In this document: positions 8,715 through 16,210 of the stretch, one piece after another
How positions within the stretch are numbered: the stretch's first letter is position 1
Layout: each line of letters begins with the position of its first letter
Assembly: GCA_965277875.1 (NCBI GenBank)
Contig: CBDIDV010000002.1
Coordinates: 682,001-746,000, forward strand
Direction of reading: 5' to 3'
Length of the DNA stretch: 64,000 bases
Origin: CAWFQB01 sp965277875
GTDB taxonomy: Bacteria > Armatimonadota > Chthonomonadetes > Chthonomonadales > Chthonomonadaceae
The notes under the pieces: model-generated
What the model was told of the DNA's origin: nothing
The model's database searches: none
Seen by the model: only the letters and a program-made list of their open reading frames with translations
Position numbers and translations under genes: made by a program

Positions 8715-9458
8715 TTACATAAAAAGACCGCCATCAACCGTGATTACGTCACCCTGAATGTAAGCTGCCCCGTCGGAACACAGAAATACTACCACATTCG
8801 CAATGTCTTCGCCCGTTCCAAAACGCTCCAGGGGAATTTGTTTGCGGACAGCCTCGCGCTGCTCTTCCTTTAAGGCCTGCGTCATATCGGTCTCGATGAA
8901 GCCGGGCGCGACCGCATTGACGCGCACATTGCGCCCTCCGAGTTCTTTGGCAAGCGATTTCGTCAGTCCCACCAGTCCGGCTTTTGACGCGCTATAGTTT
9001 ACCTGACCCGCGCCGCCCGCCGTGCCGATTACGGACCCAATGTTGACAATCACGCCGCTGCGCTGCTTGACCATGCGTGGCGCGACCGCTTTGGCGCACA
9101 AAAACGCGCCCTTCAGGTTGGTGTCCACGACCGCGTCCCAGTCGGCCTCGGTCATGCGTAAAATCAGTTTGTCCCGCGTGATGCCCGCGTTGTTCACGAG
9201 AATGTCCACGCGCCCCCAGCGTTCCATAGCAGCGCTGATAAGCGCGTCTACCTGCGCCGAGTCCGCTACATCGCCCCGCACCGCCAGAGCTTCGCCGCCC
9301 GCGTCTGCGATCTGCCGTACCACGTCTTCAGCGGCTTCCGAACTGCGGCTGTAATTCACTACGACGCGCGCGCCTTCCTGCGCCAGGCCGAGCGCGACCG
9401 CCCGCCCGATGCCGCGCCCCGCCCCCGTCACAATCGCCACCCTGTCCTGTAACTTCAC
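8715..9458 (-). CDS. fabG: 3-oxoacyl-[acyl-carrier-protein] reductase
   Basis: FabG uses NADPH to reduce 3-oxoacyl-ACP. The Rossmann motif GAGRGIGRAV, the NNAG motif, and the catalytic Ser with YSASK (Tyr near residue 154, Lys near 158) are all present. I place the start at a GTG (9458), preceded by AAGGAT, because it gives 247 residues, the standard FabG length. The in-frame extension upstream is encoded by a palindromic repeat and looks non-coding. It lies between fabD and the redoxin gene. Confidence 0.96.
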   Translation of the reverse strand: MKLQDRVAIVTGAGRGIGRAVALGLAQEGARVVVNYSRSSEAAEDVVRQIADAGGEALAVRGDVADSAQVDALISAAMERWGRVDILVNNAGITRDKLILRMTEADWDAVVDTNLKGAFLCAKAVAPRMVKQRSGVIVNIGSVIGTAGGAGQVNYSASKAGLVGLTKSLAKELGGRNVRVNAVAPGFIETDMTQALKEEQREAVRKQIPLERFGTGEDIANVVVFLCSDGAAYIQGDVITVDGGLFM

Positions 9459-9483
9459 GCGCTTATCCTTGAAAAGAGGAGTT

Positions 9484-9614
9484 ATCCACAGATTACACAG
9501 ACGGCACAGATTAAAGAAACAACAAAGAGCATTTGCACGGCTACGACGTTGTACACTCAAGACCACACGGAGTTGTTTAGCATCCTAATCTGTGCTGTCT
9601 GTGTAATCTGCAGA
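9484..9614. repeat. Palindromic element, family 2 (CAGATTACACAGA type)
   Basis: A 25-bp arm (9489-9513, CAGATTACACAGACGGCACA...) is repeated inverted at 9586-9610 with one mismatch, with about 72 nt between. It fills the fabD-fabG gap. A related element with ATCCGCAGAT ends lies at 16082-16210. Confidence 0.8.
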
Positions 9615-9623
9615 TAAAGTTTT

Positions 9624-10580
9624 TCACTGCGCTATGCTGTCGAGGGCGATAGCGGTTTCGCGGATACTGGCCGCGTCCTTGACGCTGTACGCGGTCACGG
9701 TCGGTTCGATGCGCCGGATCAAACCGCTCAGCACCTCGCCCGCGCCCAACTCGACAAACGTATCATAGCCGTCGTTCAGCAGCAGGCGCATGGATTCCTC
9801 CCAGCGCACCGTGCCGCTCACCTGCATCGTCAGCCCGCCCGTCAGGTCGGCGGGCATCTCCACGTACTGCGCCGTGACGTTGCTCACGATTTTGATGGCC
9901 GGCTTGCGCCACGCGGTTTTGGACAGATGCTCAAATAGAGCGTCGCCCGCCGTGACCATCAGGGCCGAGTGAAACGCGCCGGACACGGGCAGCCCGATCA
10001 CGCGTTTTGCGCCTTTGGATTTGGCGATCTCGCCCGCCTTGGCGACCGCGTCTATCTCGCCCGAAATCACGACCTGCCCGCCGCCGTTCAGATTGGCGAC
10101 GCTCACGATACCCGCGCCGCTGTCACGCGCCTCTTTGCAGGCTTCGCGGGCGGGCGCTTCTTCCATGCCCAGGATCGCGGCCATCGTGCCTTTTCTTTGC
10201 CGCGCCGCGTCGCGCATCAGTTCGCCCCGTGTGCGTACAAGGCTCAGCCCGTCCGCAAAGTCCAGGGCTTCTGCGGCGACAAGGGCCGCGTACTCGCCCA
10301 CGCTATGCCCCGCAACGGCCTGCGGTATGCAGTTCTTCGTCGTCGCTTCCAAACAGCGCCATGCCGCGATACTGGTCACGTACAGCGCCACCTGCGCGTT
10401 CTCGGTCTGCTTCAATTCTTCTTCCGGGCCTTCAAAGCACAATTTGGCTAGGTCGAAGCCCAGGAGAGTATTGGCGTGATCGAATATGCTGCGCGCCTGC
10501 GGAAAATGGTCGTAGAACGAGCGGCCCATGTCCACCTTCTGCGACCCCTGCCCCGGAAACAAAAAAGCTACTTTGCCCAT
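9624..10580 (-). CDS. fabD: Malonyl-CoA:ACP transacylase
   Basis: FabD transfers malonyl groups from CoA to ACP, supplying the elongation steps. The sequence opens with FLFPGQGSQ, has the nucleophile motif GHSVGEYAAL (Ser near residue 93) and the catalytic His in SGAFHSALM (near 202). At 318 residues it is typical. The ribosome binding site is weak (AGAGAG). It follows the retropepsin gene by 59 bp, and therefore fabH only indirectly, whereas fabH-fabD are usually adjacent. Confidence 0.96.
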   Translation of the reverse strand: MGKVAFLFPGQGSQKVDMGRSFYDHFPQARSIFDHANTLLGFDLAKLCFEGPEEELKQTENAQVALYVTSIAAWRCLEATTKNCIPQAVAGHSVGEYAALVAAEALDFADGLSLVRTRGELMRDAARQRKGTMAAILGMEEAPAREACKEARDSGAGIVSVANLNGGGQVVISGEIDAVAKAGEIAKSKGAKRVIGLPVSGAFHSALMVTAGDALFEHLSKTAWRKPAIKIVSNVTAQYVEMPADLTGGLTMQVSGTVRWEESMRLLLNDGYDTFVELGAGEVLSGLIRRIEPTVTAYSVKDAASIRETAIALDSIAQ

Positions 10581-10639
10581 AACTACTACTCTCTTATATG
10601 CGGCCAGTGCCTGCGCTGCTCATGTCCCTGACTGTATCC

Positions 10640-11062
10640 TTAAACGCCTTGCTTGGGCGTGATCTCAAACGCGGATTGCGCGCGGAAGAAGCAAACGTCG
10701 AACTCCGCGAAGAAGTTGATCTGCCCAAGAATGACCGGTGTTTCGTCGCTTTGCGACCAGGCAAATACCAGTCGAACCGGGGCGAATGAAGCAATTACAG
10801 CATCCACAATAGTAATGCGAGCAGGCGTCCGGTTCAGGTTGCCTGTGAGCGTTATTTCCAAAAGCTGCTGTTCCCAAACCAGGCCCAAAGATCTGCCTGC
10901 CGAATAAGGCAGAACACTCATTGCAGCGCCGGTATCTACGAGAGCGGAAACCGGAATGCTTTGCGTACCGGATGACAGCAGGATTGGCGCAAACGGTAAA
11001 CTGCTTACTCCCTGCTGTGACGACGCAGAGGGCGCGAAGGAAAAACGCGCGGGCTGTATCAC
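10640..11062 (-). CDS. Retropepsin-like aspartyl protease
   Basis: The 140-residue single-domain protein contains the motif ALVDTGAAMSVLP, the D-T/S-G-A signature of retropepsin-like (A2/A11-type) proteases. A downstream hydrophobic stretch ends with ILGQINFFAEFDV, matching the usual second motif ILGxDFL. Such single-domain enzymes act as homodimers, and their bacterial substrates are mostly unknown. The ATG overlaps the stop of the preceding small gene in an ATGA, so the pair is translationally coupled. It is inserted between fabH and fabD. Confidence 0.8.
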   Translation of the reverse strand: MIQPARFSFAPSASSQQGVSSLPFAPILLSSGTQSIPVSALVDTGAAMSVLPYSAGRSLGLVWEQQLLEITLTGNLNRTPARITIVDAVIASFAPVRLVFAWSQSDETPVILGQINFFAEFDVCFFRAQSAFEITPKQGV

Positions 11063-11289
11063 AGAACTGCTTCCTCGTTTGTGCTTCTTTTGTCCTGATC
11101 CAACGCCCGCTGCATGATGGCGGCAGCCTCATGCGCCTCATACGGAGACCAGATCGGACATTCGCCGGAAGGGAACAGACGCGTAACTTCTTGTTCCAAC
11201 GCCAGATCGCCGTCTAACATCTCTCTTAGACGTATTTTGTCTGCATGAGGAAGAGTATGGATCTCAGGGATCAGTTCTGTCAGCGTCAT
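11059..11289 (-). CDS. Small acidic protein paired with the retropepsin
   Basis: The 76-residue protein begins MTLTELIPEIHTL and has the character of short addiction-module or regulatory partners (LPHADKIRLREMLDGDLA). It contains no recognisable catalytic motif. AGGAG lies 9 bp upstream of the ATG at 11289, which is preferred over an in-frame start farther upstream that would run into fabH. It overlaps the protease gene by 4 bp. Pairs of a short helical protein and a retropepsin recur in cyanobacteria and Chloroflexi as I recall, but the function is not established. Confidence 0.65.
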   Translation of the reverse strand: MTLTELIPEIHTLPHADKIRLREMLDGDLALEQEVTRLFPSGECPIWSPYEAHEAAAIMQRALDQDKRSTNEEAVL

Positions 11290-11374
11290 ATTTCTAACTC
11301 CTGCACTGCATCCTGCAAAGTCAATGTCATCACCTGTCTGTGCGAGCGAAACTGTTTGTGTCAGCAAAACAATA

Positions 11375-12427
11375 TCAGCGGTTCCAGCGGATGACATTTG
11401 CGGCCCAGGTCAGGCCCGCGCCGAAGCCCACTGTGACGATGACGCTGCCGGGGTTGAGACGGCCCTGTTGCTGCGCTTCGGCGAGCGCGATGGGTATGGA
11501 CGCCGCCGACGTATTGCCGTAGCGGTCTAAATTCATAAATACTTTTTCGGGCGCGATGCCCAGGCGCTCGGCTGCCGAGTGAACGATGCGCGCGTTCGCC
11601 TGATGCAGTACAAGCAGATCAATGTCACCGGGGCGCAGACACGCTTTACGCAAAACGTCCTCGACCACTTCGGGTACGATCTTAACGGCGAACTTGTATA
11701 CTTCCTGTCCGCGCATACTGATGAGGTGCTGCTTCTGTTCCAGGGTGTTGGGCGTGTTGGGTGTGCGCGTACCGCCGGCGGGTATCCATACGCTTTCCAC
11801 GCCGCTGCCGTCCGAACCCAGGCTGGACGCGAGTATGCCCGTGTCGGCAGCACAGGGGGACAGAACCGCTGCGCCCGCGCCGTCCCCGAACAGAATGCAC
11901 GTTCCTCGATCCTGCCAGTTTACCTGTTTCGACAGCGTATCCGCGCCAATCACCAGAATACGCCGCATGGTCCCGGTCTGCAAAAATCCCGCTGCGGTCG
12001 CCAGTCCGTAGCAGAAACCGGAACAGGCCGCGCTCAGATCGAACGCCGCCGCCCGTGACGCGTCCAGCTTGTGCTGTATCACGCAGGCCGTGGCGGGCCA
12101 GATGTAATCGCCGCTTGTCGTGGCGCACAAAATCAAATCCAGTTCGTCTGCGTTCATGTCGGCGTCGGCAAGGGCGCGCTGCGCCGCCACAAGTGCCAGA
12201 TCGGACGTGGCCGTATCCGCGTCCGCGATGCGCCGCTGCCGAATGCCTGTGCGCGCCGCGATCCATTCATCGTTGGTGTCTACGGTTTGGGCCAGTTCGT
12301 CATTGGTCACGACCCGGTCGGGAACGCAGAAACCTAACCCGATGATGCCCGCATTTTGCAGAGGGGGAAAGGAGGTGGAACGGGGCAAGGGGGGCGCAGA
12401 GGGCAGGGCGGGCGTTGATAACGTCAT
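11375..12427 (-). CDS. fabH: 3-oxoacyl-[acyl-carrier-protein] synthase III
   Basis: FabH starts fatty acid synthesis by condensing acetyl- or branched acyl-CoA with malonyl-ACP. The catalytic Cys lies in AACSGF (about residue 132), His in LHQANARI (about 273) and Asn in YGNTSAAS (about 303). At 350 residues it is about 25 longer than usual because of an N-terminal Pro/Ser-rich extension (TLSTPALPSAPPLPRS). A start closer to NAGIIGLGF is not available as ATG, though GTG or TTG starts were not excluded. Confidence 0.95.
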   Translation of the reverse strand: MTLSTPALPSAPPLPRSTSFPPLQNAGIIGLGFCVPDRVVTNDELAQTVDTNDEWIAARTGIRQRRIADADTATSDLALVAAQRALADADMNADELDLILCATTSGDYIWPATACVIQHKLDASRAAAFDLSAACSGFCYGLATAAGFLQTGTMRRILVIGADTLSKQVNWQDRGTCILFGDGAGAAVLSPCAADTGILASSLGSDGSGVESVWIPAGGTRTPNTPNTLEQKQHLISMRGQEVYKFAVKIVPEVVEDVLRKACLRPGDIDLLVLHQANARIVHSAAERLGIAPEKVFMNLDRYGNTSAASIPIALAEAQQQGRLNPGSVIVTVGFGAGLTWAANVIRWNR

Positions 12428-12565
12428 GGGAAAATCCTGTTGTTTGTTGTTTGCTGCTTATTGTTTGCCGTCTGCACGACGAACGCGCCGCGCTGAGTAT
12501 TTCCGGGTACGCGCCCCTTGTTACGCACAATAAACAAGCAAGCGCCAGACGACAAAAAGCTCTCT

Positions 12566-13642
12566 TCACGCCGGCGGCGGCGAGGGCATATCGCATACGC
12601 GCTGGCGTATCACATCAATGATGCTGTGTTCGATGGCGCGTTCGGCGGCGCGGCAGGCGTTCGTCACGGCATACGCATTAGAGCGGCCATGTCCGATGAT
12701 GCAGATGCCGTTAATGCCCAGCAGGGGAGCGCCGCCCCGCTCGGAATAGTCAATGCGCCCGCGCACCCGGCGCAGCGAGGGGCGCAGCGGGCCGACAAGC
12801 GGCTTTTTCCAAATGCCGGTGTCCAGTTCGGTTTTGAGCAGGCCCAGGATCATTTCGGCTACGCCCTCGCTGGCTTTCAAGAATACGTTGCCAACAAAAC
12901 CGTCGCAGACCACGACATCTACGGTTCCTCGGAACACGTCCCGGCCCTCGACATTGCCGTAGAACTTGAACGGAGCCTGCCCGCCCTCGGCACTTTGGGC
13001 CTGATGGAATAGGGCGCGGGTGCGTTTTACCAGTTCATTACCCTTGCTGTCCTCTTCGCCATTGGACAGCAGGCCGACCGTGGGATTGGGAATGCCCAGT
13101 ACGCATTCGGCGTATGCCGCGCCCATCAGGGCGAACTCGTACAGGTTGTTCGGATCGCAGTCCACGGTCGCGCCCGCATCCAGAAGCACGGTCGTGCCGT
13201 ATTTGCTGCCGCTGGGTAGGGGTGTGGCGATAGCGGGGCGATCAATGCCCCGTATGCGCCCCAATGTGAGCAGGGATACGGCCATAGCCGCGCCCGTGTT
13301 GCCGATGCTGACGACCGCATCCGCCTTCTTTTCTTTCACCAGACGCGCAGCGACAACAATAGACGCGTCCGGTTTTTTCTTGAAGGCTGCCGTGGGGTGA
13401 TCGGTCATCTCGATCACCTGACTGGCCGCGACGATCTCGACATTGGCAGGCCGCGACGTGACGCGGGCAAGCTCCGCTTCCAAAACGCCGGGGTCACCGA
13501 CGAGCGCGAAGCGCAGGCGGCTGGCGCGGGCGGCATCGCAGACGCCGCGCACTACCTCGCCCGGCCCCGCGTCGCCGCCCATCGCGTCCACGGCAATGCG
13601 CCGCGTATCGTGAGCTGCGGTCTGTACTGTGACTTGATTCAT
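12566..13642 (-). CDS. plsX: Phosphate acyltransferase PlsX
   Basis: PlsX makes acyl-phosphate from acyl-ACP for phospholipid synthesis. The N-terminal RRIAVDAMGGD motif and SIGNTGAAMA, VLLDAGATVDCDP and CDGFVGNVFLK motifs are diagnostic. I chose the ATG at 13642, giving 358 residues. An upstream ATG at 13702 would overlap rpmF by 32 bp and encodes an Arg-rich leader unlike the family. No strong ribosome binding site distinguishes them. It is placed between rpmF and fabH, the classical order. Confidence 0.95.
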   Translation of the reverse strand: MNQVTVQTAAHDTRRIAVDAMGGDAGPGEVVRGVCDAARASRLRFALVGDPGVLEAELARVTSRPANVEIVAASQVIEMTDHPTAAFKKKPDASIVVAARLVKEKKADAVVSIGNTGAAMAVSLLTLGRIRGIDRPAIATPLPSGSKYGTTVLLDAGATVDCDPNNLYEFALMGAAYAECVLGIPNPTVGLLSNGEEDSKGNELVKRTRALFHQAQSAEGGQAPFKFYGNVEGRDVFRGTVDVVVCDGFVGNVFLKASEGVAEMILGLLKTELDTGIWKKPLVGPLRPSLRRVRGRIDYSERGGAPLLGINGICIIGHGRSNAYAVTNACRAAERAIEHSIIDVIRQRVCDMPSPPPA

Positions 13643-13670
13643 GGTCTGAGGCGTCACGTTCGCTGTCACG

Positions 13671-13871
13671 TTACGCCTGCGGATTCTCATCCGGGGCTGC
13701 AAATACCTGACGGCCCTTGTAGCGGCCCGTGGATGGGTCTACATGGTGCAGCAGGGTCACTTCGCCGGGCTGCTCGAAGCTCGGCACAATCGCGGGATGG
13801 TGCGTCAGTTTATAGTGTGTGCGGCGCTTGCGCGTCCGCTGATTGGAATGGCGTCGTTTCGGCAATGGCAT
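13671..13871 (-). CDS. rpmF: 50S ribosomal protein bL32
   Basis: The 66-residue basic protein starts MPLPKRRHSNQRTRKRRTHY, the expected bL32 N-terminus. The zinc-binding cysteines of many bL32 proteins are absent, so this is the zinc-free form. AAGGAAA lies about 10 bp before the ATG at 13871, and an upstream ATG is rejected for that reason. It is followed by plsX and preceded by the DUF177 gene, the standard arrangement. Confidence 0.95.
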   Translation of the reverse strand: MPLPKRRHSNQRTRKRRTHYKLTHHPAIVPSFEQPGEVTLLHHVDPSTGRYKGRQVFAAPDENPQA

Positions 13872-13973
13872 GGGTTGGTTTCCTTTCAAGAAGAGATCAG
13901 AGGTCGGTGGGCGGGTATCAGGCAAGCCGCGTCAGCACGCTTGCTCCTGATGTCCCGGCTCCGACATGAGCCT

Positions 13974-14543
13974 CTATTTATCTTCGTTATTCAGCAGTTC
14001 GCTGAGTTTGGCGAACGCCGGGTTGATGGGCGGTTGGCGGGCGGCTTCGGCGTCCGCTTCTTCCTGTACCAATCGCAGCACCTCGTCGGGGTGGCGATGG
14101 CAATGAGCGCAGCGCTCGTCCGGCAGAGTGTCCGGCAGGGGACGCGTCGGCTCGTCCAGCACAATGTACTGGCGCAGCATCTCAGTCAGGTCAAAAACAT
14201 GGCCGTCGAACAGTTTGCCTGCGGTCGGGTTCTCGTCTTCTTCCAGCACCTCGACGTTTTGAGCATTGCGCGTGCCGACGCCCGTATGACGCAGCTCAAA
14301 CGATTCCGCCACGTCCAGCGTCACGGGCCGCTCAAAGTATTCGGTGCAGCGGCTGCACGACAGCGCGGTCGCCGTATTTACCTTGCCCGTCACAAGCAGC
14401 GTGCCTCCCGTGTTGTTGAAGTTGATGCGGCCCGTGACGGGCTTGGTGCATTCAACGTCTTCGTCCACGAGGGCGGGTTCATGGATATCATACGGCATAT
14501 TTTTGCCGATGTCGCGTAAAACTTCCGTCAAATCAAGTCGCAT
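13974..14543 (-). CDS. yceD: DUF177 (YceD) family protein
   Basis: The 189-residue protein has the DUF177 layout. An N-terminal beta-rich part with TGRINFNNTGGTLLVTGKV is followed by a CSRC motif (ALSCSRCTEYFERPV) and a later CAHCH motif, which may bind zinc. In most bacteria it lies directly upstream of rpmF, and homologues are needed for large-subunit rRNA metabolism. The ATG at 14543 is preceded by GAGGCAGGG, and three 11-bp-spaced TTTGGAAC repeats lie upstream. Confidence 0.9.
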   Translation of the reverse strand: MRLDLTEVLRDIGKNMPYDIHEPALVDEDVECTKPVTGRINFNNTGGTLLVTGKVNTATALSCSRCTEYFERPVTLDVAESFELRHTGVGTRNAQNVEVLEEDENPTAGKLFDGHVFDLTEMLRQYIVLDEPTRPLPDTLPDERCAHCHRHPDEVLRLVQEEADAEAARQPPINPAFAKLSELLNNEDK

Positions 14544-14602
14544 GGCCCTGCCTCTTACCGACCGTTCAAAATGTTTGGGTTGAAGCGTCTCATTAGAGCC
14601 TC

Positions 14603-14632
14603 TTTGGAACGTTTTTGGAACGTTTTTGGAAC
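14603..14632 (-). promoter_or_regulatory. Three helically phased TTTGGAAC repeats
   Basis: TTTGGAAC occurs at 14603-14610, 14614-14621 and 14625-14632, exactly 11 bp apart, so all three face the same side of the DNA. They lie 60-90 bp upstream of the DUF177 start, where a regulator of the rpmF-fab genes could bind. No regulator gene is identified. Confidence 0.4.
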
Positions 14633-14701
14633 ATCCATCGAAGCATTCCAATGTGAAGCGTCTACATCGCGGCTATGCTGCTTTATGTACGCGGGACAGC
14701 T

Positions 14702-15628
14702 TTAGCGCGGTTTTTCCAACAGGTCGCGCCCGCGTTGTACCTGAGCGGTGGCTTTGCCCAACACGTTTTCCAGGTTAACCAGCACGTCGCGGGCGTACTC
14801 GTCCGCGCCGCGCCGCACGGCCTGCGACTCGGCGTTCGCGTGGGCGCGCAGTTCCTGCGCCTCGGTCTGCGCCCGCTGCTGCCCGTTTTGCGCTTCGGAT
14901 TGGGCGCGCGCCTGCAAATCCTGAGCTATGATCTGCGCCTGCTGCACGATCTCGTTGTCGCTGACCAGTTGCGCGGCCTGCGCCTGCGCCTCGGCAATCA
15001 CCTGCTTGCCGTGCGCGCGGGCCTCGTCGAGTATCTGCCGCGCTTCCCGTTCCGCCGCCTCGCGCGCTCGATCCAGGGCCGTACTCGCATCCCCGGTCAT
15101 CCGCATCGCTTCCGCTTTAGCCTCGGCGCGCTGCCGCTCGGACTCGGCTTTGGCCGCGTCGCGCTCGGCCTGCGCCGCCTTTTTGCCCCGTTCCACCTCG
15201 GCCTGCGCCGCCAGACGCGCTTCTTCGTGGCTGCGCTCGCTGTGGAGTTTGGTTTCCTCTACGATACGTTCCTGTTCGCGCGCCAGTTTCGACGCCCGCT
15301 TCATCTCTTCGGGCAGGTTGGCGCGTATCTTCATTACCGTCATGTGGAACTTGTCTTCGTCGAACCGGAACATCATGCCCATTTTCTTGGGCGTGTTCTC
15401 GATCTGGTCTTCCAGTTCCGTCAGCAGTTTCAGGATGTCCACGCCGCCGTGCGCGGGCGCGACAAAGCGGGCCGCTTCGCCGTTTGGACGCTGTTCCGGC
15501 GGGGACGAAGCGCCGTCAGGCGAAATCGCATTCGCGCCTGACCCTGCCGCTTGTGGGGTGGGAATGACCGCGCCGTTTGCCGCCGCTGTATTAGGACGCT
15601 GTTTTTTGTCGGAGGCGTTGTTGGACAA
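14702..15628 (-). CDS. SepIVA/DivIVA-like coiled-coil protein
   Basis: The 308-residue protein has a Pro/Ala-rich N-terminal tail (about 1-60), a short conserved region VDILKLLTELEDQIENTPKK (about 64-83), and a long Ala/Glu/Arg coiled coil to residue about 290. The segment LVSDNEIVQQAQ and the end LGKATAQVQRGRDLLEK match my memory of mycobacterial SepIVA, which acts in septation and polar growth. SepIVA is likewise encoded next to the DUF177 gene. The start overlaps the 3' end of coaD by 38 bp, so translation is probably coupled. Its presence outside actinobacteria is notable if the assignment holds. Confidence 0.7.
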   Translation of the reverse strand: MSNNASDKKQRPNTAAANGAVIPTPQAAGSGANAISPDGASSPPEQRPNGEAARFVAPAHGGVDILKLLTELEDQIENTPKKMGMMFRFDEDKFHMTVMKIRANLPEEMKRASKLAREQERIVEETKLHSERSHEEARLAAQAEVERGKKAAQAERDAAKAESERQRAEAKAEAMRMTGDASTALDRAREAAEREARQILDEARAHGKQVIAEAQAQAAQLVSDNEIVQQAQIIAQDLQARAQSEAQNGQQRAQTEAQELRAHANAESQAVRRGADEYARDVLVNLENVLGKATAQVQRGRDLLEKPR

Positions 15629-16070
15629 TGTTCGGTACCAACCCTTCCAGTATCCCGCCGTAACGGGCGATTTCTTTTACGATGCTGCTGCTCAAATCCG
15701 AATACTCGGTCGCGGTCGGCAAAAAAACGGTCTTGATCTTGCTGTCCTGCCGCCTGTTTACCAGGGCCATTTGCAGTTCGGCCTCGAAGTCCGATACAAA
15801 GCGCAGGCCCTTGACAATCACAGTGGCGCCCTGCGCCTGCGCGTAATGCACGAGCAGGCCCTCAAACGAGTCCACGCGCACATTGGCAAACGGCGCGCAC
15901 ACCTCGCGCAGCATCTCGACGCGCTCTTCAACCGTGAACAGCGGCGTCTTGGACGAGTTGCGCCCCACCACGACAAGCACCTCGCCGAACATCGCAGATG
16001 CGCCCTCGATAATGTCTATATGCCCGTTCGTGACCGGGTCAAAACTGCCGGGAACCAGTGCGCGCGTCAT
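15591..16070 (-). CDS. coaD: Phosphopantetheine adenylyltransferase
   Basis: CoaD adenylates 4'-phosphopantetheine in coenzyme A synthesis. The 159-residue protein starts RALVPGSFDPVTNGHIDII, containing the T/H-x-G-H nucleotidyltransferase motif, and ends with YSDLSSSIVKEIARYGG, the S-S-S-x-V-R/K-E motif. It supplies the CoA used by the fatty-acid enzymes encoded downstream on the same strand. It is separated from recG by a palindromic element. Confidence 0.97.
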   Translation of the reverse strand: MTRALVPGSFDPVTNGHIDIIEGASAMFGEVLVVVGRNSSKTPLFTVEERVEMLREVCAPFANVRVDSFEGLLVHYAQAQGATVIVKGLRFVSDFEAELQMALVNRRQDSKIKTVFLPTATEYSDLSSSIVKEIARYGGILEGLVPNIVQQRLRQKTAS

Positions 16071-16081
16071 AGAGAACCCTT

Positions 16082-16210
16082 ATCCGCAGATGTACGCAGA
16101 TTACGCAGATTATAGAACAACAAACGGCTGTGTTTTCATCGCCGCAAGATCAAATAACACTGAATTTCTTTGAACGCAATTTACGTTGTAATCTGTGATA
16201 ATCTGCGGAT
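16082..16210. repeat. Palindromic element, family 2 (ATCCGCAGAT ends)
   Basis: ATCCGCAGAT (16082-16091) is exactly inverted at 16201-16210. Inside it, GCAGATTACGCAGATTATA pairs imperfectly with TGTAATCTGTGATA. The right end abuts the recG stop codon (16210). It shares the CAGATTACRCAGA core with the element in the fabD-fabG gap. Confidence 0.7.

Noticed and set aside
11290..11397. Longer version of the retropepsin partner starting at 11397 and overlapping fabH
   Set aside because: The extension has no ribosome binding site and lies over the fabH stop, while ATG 11289 has AGGAG.
14603..14632. Three short direct repeats considered as a CRISPR or replication iteron array
   Set aside because: Units are 8 bp with 3-bp gaps and only three copies, with no cas or rep genes. 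A protein-binding site is more likely.
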